A program made the translations under genes and the position numbers. A stretch of DNA of 14,619 nucleotides from Rhodospirillales bacterium (GTDB lineage Bacteria > Pseudomonadota > Alphaproteobacteria > Rhodospirillales > Casp-alpha2). The notes under the pieces are model-generated. The model was given only the letters and a program-made list of their open reading frames with translations, was not told where the DNA came from and did no database searches. The DNA is taken from contig JACPJY010000109.1 of the NCBI GenBank assembly GCA_016187325.1, forward strand, positions 1-14,619, in the 5' to 3' direction. Every line of letters starts with the position of its first letter. The stretch's first letter is position 1. Shown here piece after piece: positions 1 through 7,834 of the stretch.

Positions 1-211
1 CCGCCGACCAGGCCGCCCGACGTCGTCACCAGCACCGCGGTCGGTATCTCGCCTTCGGGCACATCGGGGAAAAGGACGCGCAACGGGTCGCGCTGGTAAA
101 GGCCGGCGAGCCGGGTGGCGTCGTCGTCGCGGGCGAAGGCGACGCTGGCCGCGCCGTGGGTCTGGGTGTGGCGACCGGGTCGGGCTCAGACCGTAAGGTA
201 GCGACGGACAT
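1..211 (-). CDS. ureD: Urease accessory protein UreD, N-terminal part (cut by window edge; apparent frameshift near start)
   Basis: UreD is a scaffold that, with UreF and UreG, helps insert nickel into apo-urease. Reading the minus strand from about 185 down to 1 gives a typical UreD N-terminus: HGAASVAFAR, then LAGLYQRDPLRVLFPD, then TAVLVTTSGGLVGG. This frame has no ATG, GTG or TTG between the urtE stop (186-188, same frame) and the conserved region. A good start, ATG at 211 overlapping the end of urtE and giving MSVATLRSEPDPV, lies in the other frame, which stops at about 26. One extra base somewhere around 155-180 would join the two. The gene is therefore either frameshifted in this strain, affected by an assembly error, or started in an unseen way. 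Position directly after urtE is usual for urt-ure clusters. The identity is fairly sure; the start is not. Confidence 0.75.
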
Positions 212-881
212 CGTTTTCCACCATGGCCTCGGCGTTGCCGCTCAGCACGACCTCGCCGCGGTCCATGACGGCGAACGAATCGGCGAGGTCGCGCGCGAAC
301 TCGAAGTACTGCTCGACTAACAATATCGCCATATCGCCGCGCCCGGCCAGGGTCCCGATAATGCGTTTGATTTCCAGGATGATGGAGGGCTGGATGCCCT
401 CCGTCGGCTCGTCCAGGACCAGCAGGCTGGGGCGGGTGACCAGGGCCCTGGCGATGGCGAGTTGCTGCTGCTGGCCGCCCGATAGGTCGCCGCCGCGCCG
501 GCCGAGCATGTCCTTGAGCACCGGAAACAGCCCGAACACCTCGGCCGGAATGAAGCGTTGGCCGCGCTTCAGGGCGGCAAAGCCGGTCTTCAGGTTCTCC
601 TCCACCGTCAGCAGCGGAAAGATCTCGCGACCCTGGGGGACGTAGGCGATGCCGCGCGCTGCCCGGTCGAACGGCGCCATGCGGGTGATGTCCTGGCCGT
701 CCCATTCGATGCGCCCGGCGCGCACCGGCTGGTGGCCGACGATGGCGCGGATCAGGCTCGACTTGCCGACGCCGTTGCGGCCGAGTACGCAAGTTACCTT
801 TCCCTTCTCCCCTTCCAGGCTAACGCCGCGCAGTGCTTGGCTGGCGCCGTAGAAGAGATCGATGCCCTCGACCCTGAGCAT
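186..881 (-). CDS. urtE: Urea ABC transporter ATP-binding subunit UrtE
   Basis: This is one of the two ATPase subunits that drive urea uptake through UrtBC at the inner membrane. The 231-aa protein has Walker A GRNGVGKS (34-41), Q-loop Gln83, signature LSGGQQQQ (133-140) and Walker B LLVLDEPT (153-160). The switch position reads VEQY instead of having a histidine, as is common in LivF-like subunits. Its length is normal for UrtE/LivF. The open frame extends upstream to 1163, but the ATG at 881 starts exactly at the conserved MLRVEGIDLFYG and lies two bases after the urtD stop, so it is preferred. The stop at 186-188 is followed at once by ureD sequence. It is the last transporter gene of the operon. 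Confidence 0.95.
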   Translation of the reverse strand: MLRVEGIDLFYGASQALRGVSLEGEKGKVTCVLGRNGVGKSSLIRAIVGHQPVRAGRIEWDGQDITRMAPFDRAARGIAYVPQGREIFPLLTVEENLKTGFAALKRGQRFIPAEVFGLFPVLKDMLGRRGGDLSGGQQQQLAIARALVTRPSLLVLDEPTEGIQPSIILEIKRIIGTLAGRGDMAILLVEQYFEFARDLADSFAVMDRGEVVLSGNAEAMVENDVRRYLTV

Positions 882-883
882 GG

Positions 884-1660
884 TCAGCGCCCCAGATAGA
901 CTTCGACGACCCGCGGGTTGGCTTGCACGGTCTCGAGCGAGCCCTCGGCCAGAACCGAACCCTCGTGCAGGACTGTCACCCGGCAACCCAAGTCGCGGAC
1001 GAATTCCATGTCGTGCTCGACGACGACCACCGAGTGACTGGCGGCAATTTCGCGTAGCATCCTCGCCGTCTGCTCGGTCTCGGCGTCGGTCATGCCGGCG
1101 GCCGGCTCGTCGACCAGGAGGAGGTCCGGGTCCTGCATCAGCAGCATGCCGATCTCCAGCCACTGCTTCTGGCCGTGCGACAGCGAGCCGGCGGCGCGGT
1201 CCTGCACCGGCGCCAGGGCAGTGGTCGCCAGTACCGCGTCGATGCGGGCGCGCTCGGCCGGCCCTAAGCGGAAGAACAGCGCCGGCAACGCCCGCCGATC
1301 GCCGGCCAGCGCCAGCTCCAGGTTCTCGAACACGGTGTGGTTCTCGAACACCGTCGGCTTCTGGAACTTGCGGCCGATACCGAGGTTGGCGATTCGCGCC
1401 TCGTCGAGTTTCGTCAGGTCCACGGTCTCGTCGAAGAATACCTCGCCGGCATCGGGGCGGGTCTTGCCGGTGATCACGTCCATCATCGTCGTCTTGCCGG
1501 CGCCGTTGGGGCCGATCACGGCGCGCAGCTCGCCGGCGCGGATGTAGAAACTCAGATTGTCGAGGGCCTTGAATCCGTCGAAGCTGACGGTGACGCCGTT
1601 GAGATAGAGGATGGTCGGCAGCGACTCGTGGCCGGCGCCGATGGCGGGAGCGGGGTTCAT
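884..1660 (-). CDS. urtD: Urea ABC transporter ATP-binding subunit UrtD
   Basis: This is the second cytoplasmic ATPase of the urea importer, in the LivG-like class. The 258-aa protein has an N-terminal lead of about 17 residues, then Walker A GPNGAGKT (50-57), Q-loop Gln100 in GRKFQKPTVFEN, signature LSHGQKQ (160-166), Walker B LLLVDEP (180-186) and switch His216 in VVVEHDMEF. The GRKFQ.PTVFE stretch and the LSHGQKQWLEIGMLL signature region are characteristic of UrtD. The ATG at 1660 overlaps the urtC stop as ATGA, which implies translational coupling. A longer open frame reaching 2998 is only the reverse shadow of urtC. Confidence 0.96.
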   Translation of the reverse strand: MNPAPAIGAGHESLPTILYLNGVTVSFDGFKALDNLSFYIRAGELRAVIGPNGAGKTTMMDVITGKTRPDAGEVFFDETVDLTKLDEARIANLGIGRKFQKPTVFENHTVFENLELALAGDRRALPALFFRLGPAERARIDAVLATTALAPVQDRAAGSLSHGQKQWLEIGMLLMQDPDLLLVDEPAAGMTDAETEQTARMLREIAASHSVVVVEHDMEFVRDLGCRVTVLHEGSVLAEGSLETVQANPRVVEVYLGR

Positions 1661-2826
1661 AGCTGCGTCCTCCCGCCGCCGAAAAGGCGCGTCAGTTGAG
1701 TGGTGGCCGCGTCGATCCCCTTCCAGCACCGGCCCGGCCCAAGCGCCGGCACCGTACCGACGATGCCCTTGGGCAGGAACAGGGTTACCGCGATGAACAG
1801 GCCGCCGAGAACAAACAGCCAGGCGTCCGGCAGGGCGCCGGTGAAATAGGACTTCAGGTAGTTGACCAGCACCGCGCCGAGGACGGCGCCATGGAGCGAC
1901 CCGCGCCCGCCGACCGCCACCCAGATGACGACCTCGATCGAGTTGGCGGGCGAGAACTCGCTCGGGTTGATGATGCCGACCTGCGGCACGTAGAGGGCGC
2001 CGGCGACGCCGGCCATCACCGCCGACAGGGTGAACACCACCAGCTTGTAGGATTCGACGCGATAGCCGAGGAAGCGGGCGCGGCTCTCGGCGTCGCGGAT
2101 GGCGACCAGCACCTTGCCGAAGCGCGAATTGACGACGAAGCGACAGAGCGCGTAGCCGCCCGCCAGCATTAGGGCCGAGGCGGCGAACAGCGCGGCGCGG
2201 GTACCGTCGGCCTGCAGGTTGAAACCGAGAAGGTCCTTGAAATCGGTGAGGCCGTTGTTGCCGCCGAAGCCCATGTTGTTGCGGAAGAAGGCGAGCATCA
2301 GGGCGAACGTCATGGCCTGGGTGATGATCGAGAGATAGACCCCGGTGACCCGCGAGCGGAACGCGAACCAGCCGAACAGGAACGCGAGCAAGCCCGGCAC
2401 CAGCACCACCATCAGGGCGGCGAAGGCGAAATGGTCGAAGCCGTGCCAGTACCACGGTAGCTCCTTCCAGTTCAGGAACACCATGAAGTCGGGGAGCACC
2501 GGGTGCCCGTACACGCCGCGGGTGCCGATCTGGCGCATCAGATGCATGCCCATGGCGTAGCCGCCGAGGGCGAAGAAGGCGCCGTGGCCGAGGCTGAGGA
2601 TGCCGCAGAACCCCCACACCAGATCGACGCTGAGGGCGAGTAGCGCGTAGCACAGATACTTGCCGAGCAGACTGACCAGGTAGGTTGGGACGTGGAACGC
2701 CGCCGTCGGCGGCACCAGCAAATTGAGCACCGGCACCAGGACGGCGGCAGCTGCCAGCACCGTCAGCAACACCAGGCCACCGCGGTCGCCGAGAAGATGG
2801 GTAAATCCGGGACGCCAACCCGCCAT
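1657..2826 (-). CDS. urtC: Urea ABC transporter permease UrtC
   Basis: This is an inner-membrane permease of the branched-chain amino acid/urea (LivM) family that pairs with UrtB to form the urea channel. The protein has 389 aa, a usual length. Hydrophobic segments include residues about 17-38, 50-72, 132-153, 163-181, 213-230, 264-285 and 335-352. The cytoplasmic coupling loop that docks on the ATPases is seen at about 241-261 (VAIRDAESRARFLGYRVESY). SLGHGAFFALGGYAMG (78-93) and the AVGGRGSLHGAVLGA stretch are family hallmarks. It starts three bases after the urtB stop and its stop overlaps the urtD start. Confidence 0.96.
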   Translation of the reverse strand: MAGWRPGFTHLLGDRGGLVLLTVLAAAAVLVPVLNLLVPPTAAFHVPTYLVSLLGKYLCYALLALSVDLVWGFCGILSLGHGAFFALGGYAMGMHLMRQIGTRGVYGHPVLPDFMVFLNWKELPWYWHGFDHFAFAALMVVLVPGLLAFLFGWFAFRSRVTGVYLSIITQAMTFALMLAFFRNNMGFGGNNGLTDFKDLLGFNLQADGTRAALFAASALMLAGGYALCRFVVNSRFGKVLVAIRDAESRARFLGYRVESYKLVVFTLSAVMAGVAGALYVPQVGIINPSEFSPANSIEVVIWVAVGGRGSLHGAVLGAVLVNYLKSYFTGALPDAWLFVLGGLFIAVTLFLPKGIVGTVPALGPGRCWKGIDAATTQLTRLFGGGRTQL

Positions 2827-2829
2827 CGT

Positions 2830-4434
2830 TCAGCTCTCCACCGCCCGGCCCTTGAGCGCGAACAAACCGCGCGGCCGCTTCTGGATGAACAGGATGATGA
2901 AGACGAGGATCAGGATCTTGCCTAGCACCGCGCCGGCAAACGGCTCCAGCAGCTTGTTGGCGACCCCGAGCGTCAGCGCCGCGACCAGCGTGCCCCACAG
3001 GTTGCCGACGCCGCCGAACACCACAACCATGAAGCTATCGATGATGTAGGACTGGCCCAAATTCGGGCTGACGTTGTCGATCTGGCTCAACGCCACCCCG
3101 GCGATGCCGGCAATGCCGGAGCCGAGGCCGAAGGTAAGGGAATCGAGCCACGGCGTGCGGATGCCCATGGAAGCGGCCATCTGGCGGTTCTGGGTCACCG
3201 CCCGCATCCTGAGGCCGAACGGCGTGAAGCGCGTGATCAGCATCAGAAGGGCGAGCACGACGACAGCAAAGACGATGATGGTGAGCCGGTTGTAGGTCAG
3301 CGTCAGACCACCGAGTTCGAAGGCGCCGCTCATCCACGCCGGCGTGCCGACTTCGCGGTTGGTCGGGCCGAAGATGCTGCGCACGCCCTGTTGCAGCACC
3401 AGGCTGAGCCCCCAGGTAGCGAGCAGGGTTTCCAGCGGCCGGCCGTAGAGGAAGCGGATCACTGTGCGCTCGATTAGGATGCCGACGGCGGCCGCCACCA
3501 GGAATGCCAGCGGCACGGCGATCGCCAGCGAGTAATCGAATAGCTCGGGCGCCGTCTTGCGGATCGTCTCTTGCACGACGAAGGTAGTGTAGGCGCCGAG
3601 CATGACCATCTCGCCGTGCGCCATGTTGATGACGCCCATGACGCCGAAGGTGATGGCGAGCCCGATGGCGGCCAGCAGCAGCACCGAGCCAAGGCTGATT
3701 CCGTAATAGACGCTTTGCGCCGTGTTCCACACCGCCAGCCGGCCGTCGATGGCGGCGACCGCGGCCGCTGCCGCCTTAGCCACGGCCGGCGGCACGTCGC
3801 GGCCGAGCGAAGCCAAGAGCGCCCGCGCCTCGAGATCGCCGCGCCCGGCGATCACCTCGATTGCGGCGAGTTTCGCCGCCTCGGGGGCGTCGGTGCCAAG
3901 CAGCGCCGCGGCGCGGGCCTGTTCCATGACCCGCCGGACGCCCGCGTCCTTCTCCTTGGCGAGCGCCGCTTCCAGGTGCGGCAACGCCGTCGGGTCGCGG
4001 CCCTTGAACACCGCCTCGGCGGCGACGCGGCGCGATTCCGTCCTCGGGTTGAGGAGTGTCAGGCTGCCGAGCGCCGCCTTGACGGCGCGGCGGATGCGGT
4101 TGTTGACGCGCACCGGTTTCAGGCTTTCGGCGGCGTTGCCGGCGATCGGGGCGTCGGTGCGGGCATCCAGGACCTTGCCGTCCTTGGTCTTGTAGACGAT
4201 CGCCCCGTCGGCCTCGCGGACGAACAGGTTGCCGCCCTCGAGAGCGTTGAGCACGGCCTCCGCTGTCGGATGGCCGCTGGCGGCCAGCGTCTCGATCGCC
4301 TTCTCGATGGTATCGTAGCCGGCGGAGGCAAACCCCGAAAACGCCTCGTCGACCGGCGCCGCCTCGATCCGCGCCGGTGAAAGCACGGCGAAGGCGAGGC
4401 CAATCAGCAGAACAACTCTGGGCAATAGAGACAT
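2830..4434 (-). CDS. urtB: Urea ABC transporter permease UrtB (long form with periplasmic N-terminal domain)
   Basis: This is a LivH-like permease subunit of the urea importer. From the ATG at 4434 the protein has 534 aa: a signal peptide (1 to about 25, ending ARIEA), an extracytoplasmic helical domain (about 26-235) with Ala-rich HEAT-like helices from 130 on, then the membrane domain (about 240-520). The coupling loop is at 409-430 (RMRAVTQNRQMAASMGIRTP), and VFGGVGNLWGTLVAA is typical of LivH/UrtB. Long UrtB proteins of this kind are common in proteobacteria. An in-frame extension to 4551 would overlap urtA and bury the signal peptide, so it was not used. No strong ribosome-binding site is visible. 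Confidence 0.95.
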   Translation of the reverse strand: MSLLPRVVLLIGLAFAVLSPARIEAAPVDEAFSGFASAGYDTIEKAIETLAASGHPTAEAVLNALEGGNLFVREADGAIVYKTKDGKVLDARTDAPIAGNAAESLKPVRVNNRIRRAVKAALGSLTLLNPRTESRRVAAEAVFKGRDPTALPHLEAALAKEKDAGVRRVMEQARAAALLGTDAPEAAKLAAIEVIAGRGDLEARALLASLGRDVPPAVAKAAAAAVAAIDGRLAVWNTAQSVYYGISLGSVLLLAAIGLAITFGVMGVINMAHGEMVMLGAYTTFVVQETIRKTAPELFDYSLAIAVPLAFLVAAAVGILIERTVIRFLYGRPLETLLATWGLSLVLQQGVRSIFGPTNREVGTPAWMSGAFELGGLTLTYNRLTIIVFAVVVLALLMLITRFTPFGLRMRAVTQNRQMAASMGIRTPWLDSLTFGLGSGIAGIAGVALSQIDNVSPNLGQSYIIDSFMVVVFGGVGNLWGTLVAALTLGVANKLLEPFAGAVLGKILILVFIILFIQKRPRGLFALKGRAVES

Positions 4435-4456
4435 GGCGCGGAACCGTCGTTGGTGT

Positions 4457-4497
4457 CGAGGGGCCGGCGGGCCTGGATCAGCCGCGCCGGCCCCTCG
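4457..4497 (-). promoter_or_regulatory. Perfect 13-bp hairpin between urtA and urtB
   Basis: The arms 4457-4469 (CGAGGGGCCGGCG on the plus strand) and 4485-4497 are exact inverted repeats around a 15-nt loop, giving a very GC-rich stem. No T-tract follows on the minus strand, so it is not a classic terminator. Such hairpins behind a binding-protein gene often protect the upstream mRNA from 3' exonucleases and so keep the binding protein more abundant than the permease. That role is an inference here. Confidence 0.65.
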
Positions 4498-4528
4498 CTC
4501 GTTTACGCCTTGGTCTTGAAGTGGTGCG

Positions 4529-5824
4529 TCAGCTGCCTTTGCCTTTACCACCGCACTTGCCGGTTGCGGCGTTGAAGTTGCCGCATGACATCGGCGCGCG
4601 CCAATCGGCGATCAGGTCCTTGGACCCCGGCAGGTAGTCCGACCACTCGTCACCGACGACCAGGCCCGGGGTTTCCCAGACGGTGTTGAACTGCCCGTCC
4701 GCCTTGACCTCGCCGATCAGCACCGGCTTGGTGATGTGGTGGTTGGGCATCATCGTCGAATAGCCGCCAGAGAGGTTCGGCACCGAGACGCCGACGATGG
4801 ACTCGATCACCGCGTTCGGATCGGTCGTACCGGCCTTCTTCACCGCCTCGATCCACATATTAAAGCCGATGAAATGGGCCTCCATGGGATCGTTGGTCAC
4901 GCGCTTCGGGTTCTTGATGAAAGCGTGCCACTTCTTGATGAACTCCTTGTTGACCGGCTTGTCGACGCTCATGAAGTAGTTCCAGGCGGCGAGATGGCCG
5001 ACTAGCGGCTTGGTGTCGACGCCGGCGAGCTCTTCCTCGCCGACCGAGAAGGCGACGACCGGGATATCGGTGGCCTTGATGCCCTGGTTGCCGAGCTCCT
5101 TGTAGAACGGCACGTTGGCGTCACCGTTGATGGTGGAAACCACGGCCGTCTTCTTGCCTGCCGAGCCGAACTTCTTGATCGACGCGACGATGGTCTGCCA
5201 ATCGGCGTGACCGAACGGCGTGTAGTTGATCATGATGTCCTCGGCCTTGACGCCCTTCGACTTCAGGTAGGCCTCGAGGATCTTGTTGGTGGTGCGCGGA
5301 TAGACGTAGTCGGTGCCGGCGAGCACCCAGCGCTTCACGCTCTCTTCCTTCATCAGGTAGTCGACGGCCGGAATCGCCTGCTGGTTCGGCGCCGCGCCGG
5401 TGTAGAACACGTTGCGCTGGCTTTCTTCGCCCTCGTACTGGACGGGATAGAAGAGCAGGCCGTTCAGTTCCTCGAACACCGGCAGCACGGACTTACGCGA
5501 AACCGAGGTCCAACAGCCGAACACTGCCGCCACTTTCTGCTTCGAGATCAGCTCGCGGGCCTTCTCCGCGAACAGCGGCCAGTTGGAGGCCGGGTCGACG
5601 ACGACCGGCTCGAGCTTCTTGCCGAGCAGCCCGCCTTTCTTGTTCTGCTCGTCGATCAGCATCAGCATCACGTCCTTCAGCGTCGTCTCGCTGATCGCCA
5701 TGGTGCCCGAGAGCGAATGCAGGATGCCGACCTTGATGGTCTCGGCGGCCATCGCGCCCTGGGACAGGAGTGCCGAGCCGGCGACGGCGGCCGCGGTCGC
5801 GAATGCACGCAGTGTGTTGTTCAT
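4529..5824 (-). CDS. urtA: Urea ABC transporter substrate-binding protein UrtA
   Basis: This is the periplasmic urea receptor that delivers urea to UrtBC. The 431-aa protein has a Sec signal peptide (1 to about 26, ending QGAMA before AETIKVG) and a type I periplasmic binding fold of the AmiC/UrtA kind. Hallmarks are the VGILHSLSGTMAISE start, VFGCWTSVSRKSVLPVFEE and GLLFYPVQYEGEES. Two C-terminal cysteines (in MSCGNF and GKCGGKGKGS) could form a disulfide. The ATG at 5824 has a strong ribosome-binding site, GGAGG at 5838-5834, nine bases upstream. It is the first gene of the operon and lies behind the sigma-54 promoter described separately. Confidence 0.97.
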   Translation of the reverse strand: MNNTLRAFATAAAVAGSALLSQGAMAAETIKVGILHSLSGTMAISETTLKDVMLMLIDEQNKKGGLLGKKLEPVVVDPASNWPLFAEKARELISKQKVAAVFGCWTSVSRKSVLPVFEELNGLLFYPVQYEGEESQRNVFYTGAAPNQQAIPAVDYLMKEESVKRWVLAGTDYVYPRTTNKILEAYLKSKGVKAEDIMINYTPFGHADWQTIVASIKKFGSAGKKTAVVSTINGDANVPFYKELGNQGIKATDIPVVAFSVGEEELAGVDTKPLVGHLAAWNYFMSVDKPVNKEFIKKWHAFIKNPKRVTNDPMEAHFIGFNMWIEAVKKAGTTDPNAVIESIVGVSVPNLSGGYSTMMPNHHITKPVLIGEVKADGQFNTVWETPGLVVGDEWSDYLPGSKDLIADWRAPMSCGNFNAATGKCGGKGKGS

Positions 5825-5885
5825 ATGGAAACGCCTCCGAAATGTCGTCAGTTGCTTGGGAACGGAATTGGTCGCCGATACAAGC

Positions 5886-5900
5886 GCAAGACCCGTGCCA
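5886..5900 (-). promoter_or_regulatory. Sigma-54 (-24/-12) promoter of the urt operon
   Basis: The minus strand reads TGGCACGGGTCTTGC at 5900-5886. This matches the sigma-54 consensus TGGCACG-N4-TTGC at every fixed position with exact spacing. Transcription would begin near 5875, leaving a leader of about 50 nt before the urtA ATG at 5824. Sigma-54 control fits a urea uptake operon induced under nitrogen limitation through NtrC or a similar enhancer-binding protein. No convincing NtrC palindrome was found further upstream. Confidence 0.85.
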
Positions 5901-5927
5901 GCGCGGCCAGGAACTGGGGAAATTTCT

Positions 5928-5940
5928 CAACGCCTTGATT
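5928..5940 (-). promoter_or_regulatory. IHF-like binding site upstream of the sigma-54 promoter
   Basis: The minus strand reads AATCAAGGCGTTG, a full match to WATCAANNNNTTR. It sits about 53-65 bases upstream of the predicted start, where IHF usually bends DNA between an enhancer and a sigma-54 promoter. The consensus is short, so chance cannot be excluded; the position raises confidence. Confidence 0.55.
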
Positions 5941-6012
5941 CGGAACGGCAACAGGTGTGCGGCGGCACGACTGGCGGTTTTCCGCCGGTAGCGGAGGTGG
6001 ACCGAAATGATG

Positions 6013-6047
6013 AAATAATAGGCAATTACCGAAAAAGCCTATTTTTT
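6013..6047 (-). terminator. Possible intrinsic terminator behind the Kelch gene
   Basis: An inverted repeat, AATAGGC at 6017-6023 and GCCTATT at 6037-6043, extends to 6013/6047 with one mismatch. On the minus strand the stem is preceded by A-runs and followed by a T-rich stretch (TATTATTTCATTT). It lies 41 bases after the Kelch stop codon. The stem is AT-rich and rather weak; the same AT-rich stretch could instead be an upstream control element of urtA. Confidence 0.4.
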
Positions 6048-6087
6048 AGTCAGATTATAAATGGCGAGGAAATCGGCCGCCTTGCCC

Positions 6088-7026
6088 TCACGGCATGAAG
6101 ATTTCATTGACCGACGACGCCGATCCCCCCGGCGTTGGGCCACCCGAGATCACATATAATCTTCCGGCCACCGCCGCGGCGCCCAAGCCGTGACGTGCCG
6201 TCGGCATCCGGGCGTGGGCGCTCCAGGCGCGCGTCTTTGGATCGTAGGCTTCGACCTGGTTGAAGGTGCCGTTGGTCGCCTCGCCGCCGAACACGAAGAT
6301 CCGCCCGCCGAGCACCGCCGCCGCGATGCCGCTGCGGGCCGTCGGCAGCGCCGGCAGGGTCTGCCAGCGATCCGCCGCCGGGTCGTAGACCTCATGGGCG
6401 GAAAGATTGCGCGCATAACTGCCGTCGATGCGACCGCCGATGGTGTAAAGGCGCCCCTCGACTGCGGCCGCCGCCAGATGGTCGCGCGGCGTCGGCATCC
6501 GGGCCAACGCCGTCCACTTGTTGACGGCGGGGTCGTACGCTTCATGGGCCGGGATGTTGCGCCGTGCCGCGCCGGAGCCGCCGACGGCATGTATCCTGCC
6601 GCCGATCACCGCTGCCGCCAGGGCGCCGCGCGGCGTTGGCATGGTGGCAAGCGCGTGCCAGCGATCGGCGGTGGGATCGTATTCGTAGAGCGAGGCGACC
6701 GGTGTCCAACCGTCATCGTAGCCGCCGACCACATACAGCTTGCCGTTGAACCCAACCGCCGCCGCGTGATGCAGCTGGCGCGGGAGCTGGGCGCCGCGGC
6801 TCCAGCGGTCGCTCGCCGGATCGTAGATTTCGATGTCGCGCTGGCCGCCGAAGCCGCCGACCACATAAATCCTACCGCCGACCTCGGCGGCCGCCACCTC
6901 GGAACGCTCGGACGGCATCTGCGCCCCGGTGGTCCACCGTCCCGCATCCTGGGCCGAGACGACGGCACCACCCAGGAACATCCCGCCGAGCAACACGATG
7001 GCGAACAAGGTCCGGATCGTCAGCAT
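6088..7026 (-). CDS. Secreted Kelch-repeat beta-propeller protein
   Basis: The 312-aa protein begins with a signal peptide (1 to about 25, ending AVVSA before QDAGRW). It then consists almost entirely of Kelch repeats: six double-glycine blade marks at 57-58, 101-102, 149-150, 197-198, 247-248 and 295-296. Each is followed by a pattern like YDPxxDRW and a helix-like MPTPR turn (for example 66-75, 116-123, 164-171, 214-221, 260-268). This predicts a six-bladed propeller in the periplasm or outside the cell, probably for protein or sugar binding; no enzyme motif is seen. The ATG at 7026 has AGGA upstream and starts the signal peptide; an in-frame ATG at 7059 would spoil it. It follows the ATPase gene by 43 bases on the same strand. 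Confidence 0.85.
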   Translation of the reverse strand: MLTIRTLFAIVLLGGMFLGGAVVSAQDAGRWTTGAQMPSERSEVAAAEVGGRIYVVGGFGGQRDIEIYDPASDRWSRGAQLPRQLHHAAAVGFNGKLYVVGGYDDGWTPVASLYEYDPTADRWHALATMPTPRGALAAAVIGGRIHAVGGSGAARRNIPAHEAYDPAVNKWTALARMPTPRDHLAAAAVEGRLYTIGGRIDGSYARNLSAHEVYDPAADRWQTLPALPTARSGIAAAVLGGRIFVFGGEATNGTFNQVEAYDPKTRAWSAHARMPTARHGLGAAAVAGRLYVISGGPTPGGSASSVNEIFMP

Positions 7027-7069
7027 GGCATCTTCCTGGTCCGCGTCCGATTGCGCCATCGATGAAGTG

Positions 7070-7834
7070 TCAGGTGTTCGTATCCTCGTCGAACAGCTCC
7101 CGAAGATACCGTTCGGGATCACCGAGGAACGCGCGCGTCACCCTATAGTGTTCGGTTTCCTCGAACTCGACAGGCACGATGGCATCGCCGTCGAAGCTAA
7201 GGTTTGTCGCGCCAGGGTAGCTCATGATGATGGGCGAATGAGTCGCGATGATCACTTGGACATTGCCAGATTGCTCCCAATCGCGGAGCAGGCGGAGAAA
7301 GGACAGTTGCCGCGTTGGCGACAACGCGTTCTCAGGCTCGTCCAGAAGGTACAAGCAACGATCCTTGGTCCCGAAACGGTTCACGAAGACCGATAGCAAC
7401 GATTCCCCATGGCTCTGCTCGTGTAGACGCCGGCCATCGATCTCCCGCGAAACGCCAACGTCGTCCAGATAGCGGGCAACCTCGGCGAAGGTGTCCGAAC
7501 GGAAAAAAAATCCCTTGGAAACCTTTGGTAGCCAAGAGGGCCGCAACGCGTCGGCGAGAAGCGAACGGGATCGCTCCGTCGTTGCGTGGAGTTGGTGCTC
7601 CCAACCGCCACCGCCGATATGGAACCCGCACAACGTGGCAATGGCCTCGAGAACCGTGGATTTCCCCGTGCCATTTTCGCCGGTGAAGAAGGTGATGGAT
7701 CTTGAGAATTCCAGACTGAAATCATCGTTCAGTAAGCGCGGAAACCGGGTAAACGGAAACCGCTCGCGGTCCACCCGGTTGGGAAGCAGGGTTACGCGTT
7801 TTAAAAAGGGCGGCGTGAGTCCGATCTTGCTCAT
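7070..7834 (-). CDS. Stand-alone ABC/SMC-like ATPase (AAA_21-type, COG3910-like)
   Basis: The 254-aa soluble protein has Walker A TGENGTGKST (51-60), a short signature SHGES (141-145), Walker B YLLDEPE (162-168) and switch His199 in ATHSPI. This is the compact layout of predicted ATPases of the COG3910/AAA_21 type, without the TOPRIM domain of OLD nucleases. The length is normal, so it appears complete. Its role is unknown; relatives occur in defence and toxin-related neighbourhoods as well as alone. The ATG at 7834 overlaps the stop of the preceding small gene as ATGA, so it is probably translated with it. The family call is firm; function is open. Confidence 0.85.
   Translation of the reverse strand: MSKIGLTPPFLKRVTLLPNRVDRERFPFTRFPRLLNDDFSLEFSRSITFFTGENGTGKSTVLEAIATLCGFHIGGGGWEHQLHATTERSRSLLADALRPSWLPKVSKGFFFRSDTFAEVARYLDDVGVSREIDGRRLHEQSHGESLLSVFVNRFGTKDRCLYLLDEPENALSPTRQLSFLRLLRDWEQSGNVQVIIATHSPIIMSYPGATNLSFDGDAIVPVEFEETEHYRVTRAFLGDPERYLRELFDEDTNT

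Noticed and set aside
882..1163. N-terminal extension of UrtE
   Set aside because: The extra residues are Arg/Gly-rich shadow sequence of urtD; the ATG at 881 fits the family start.
3571..4380. 269-codon plus-strand open frame
   Set aside because: It is antisense to urtB, whose signal peptide and permease domain are clear.
5955..5970. GTGC...GCAC inverted motif as an NtrC site
   Set aside because: The half-sites are in the opposite orientation and spacing to the NtrC consensus.
6054..6059. Minus-strand TATAAT upstream of urtA
   Set aside because: No -35 box lies 16-18 bases upstream, and the exact sigma-54 promoter closer to urtA is a better explanation.
6190..7065. 291-codon plus-strand open frame
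   Set aside because: It is antisense to the Kelch gene, where regular repeats prove the coding strand.
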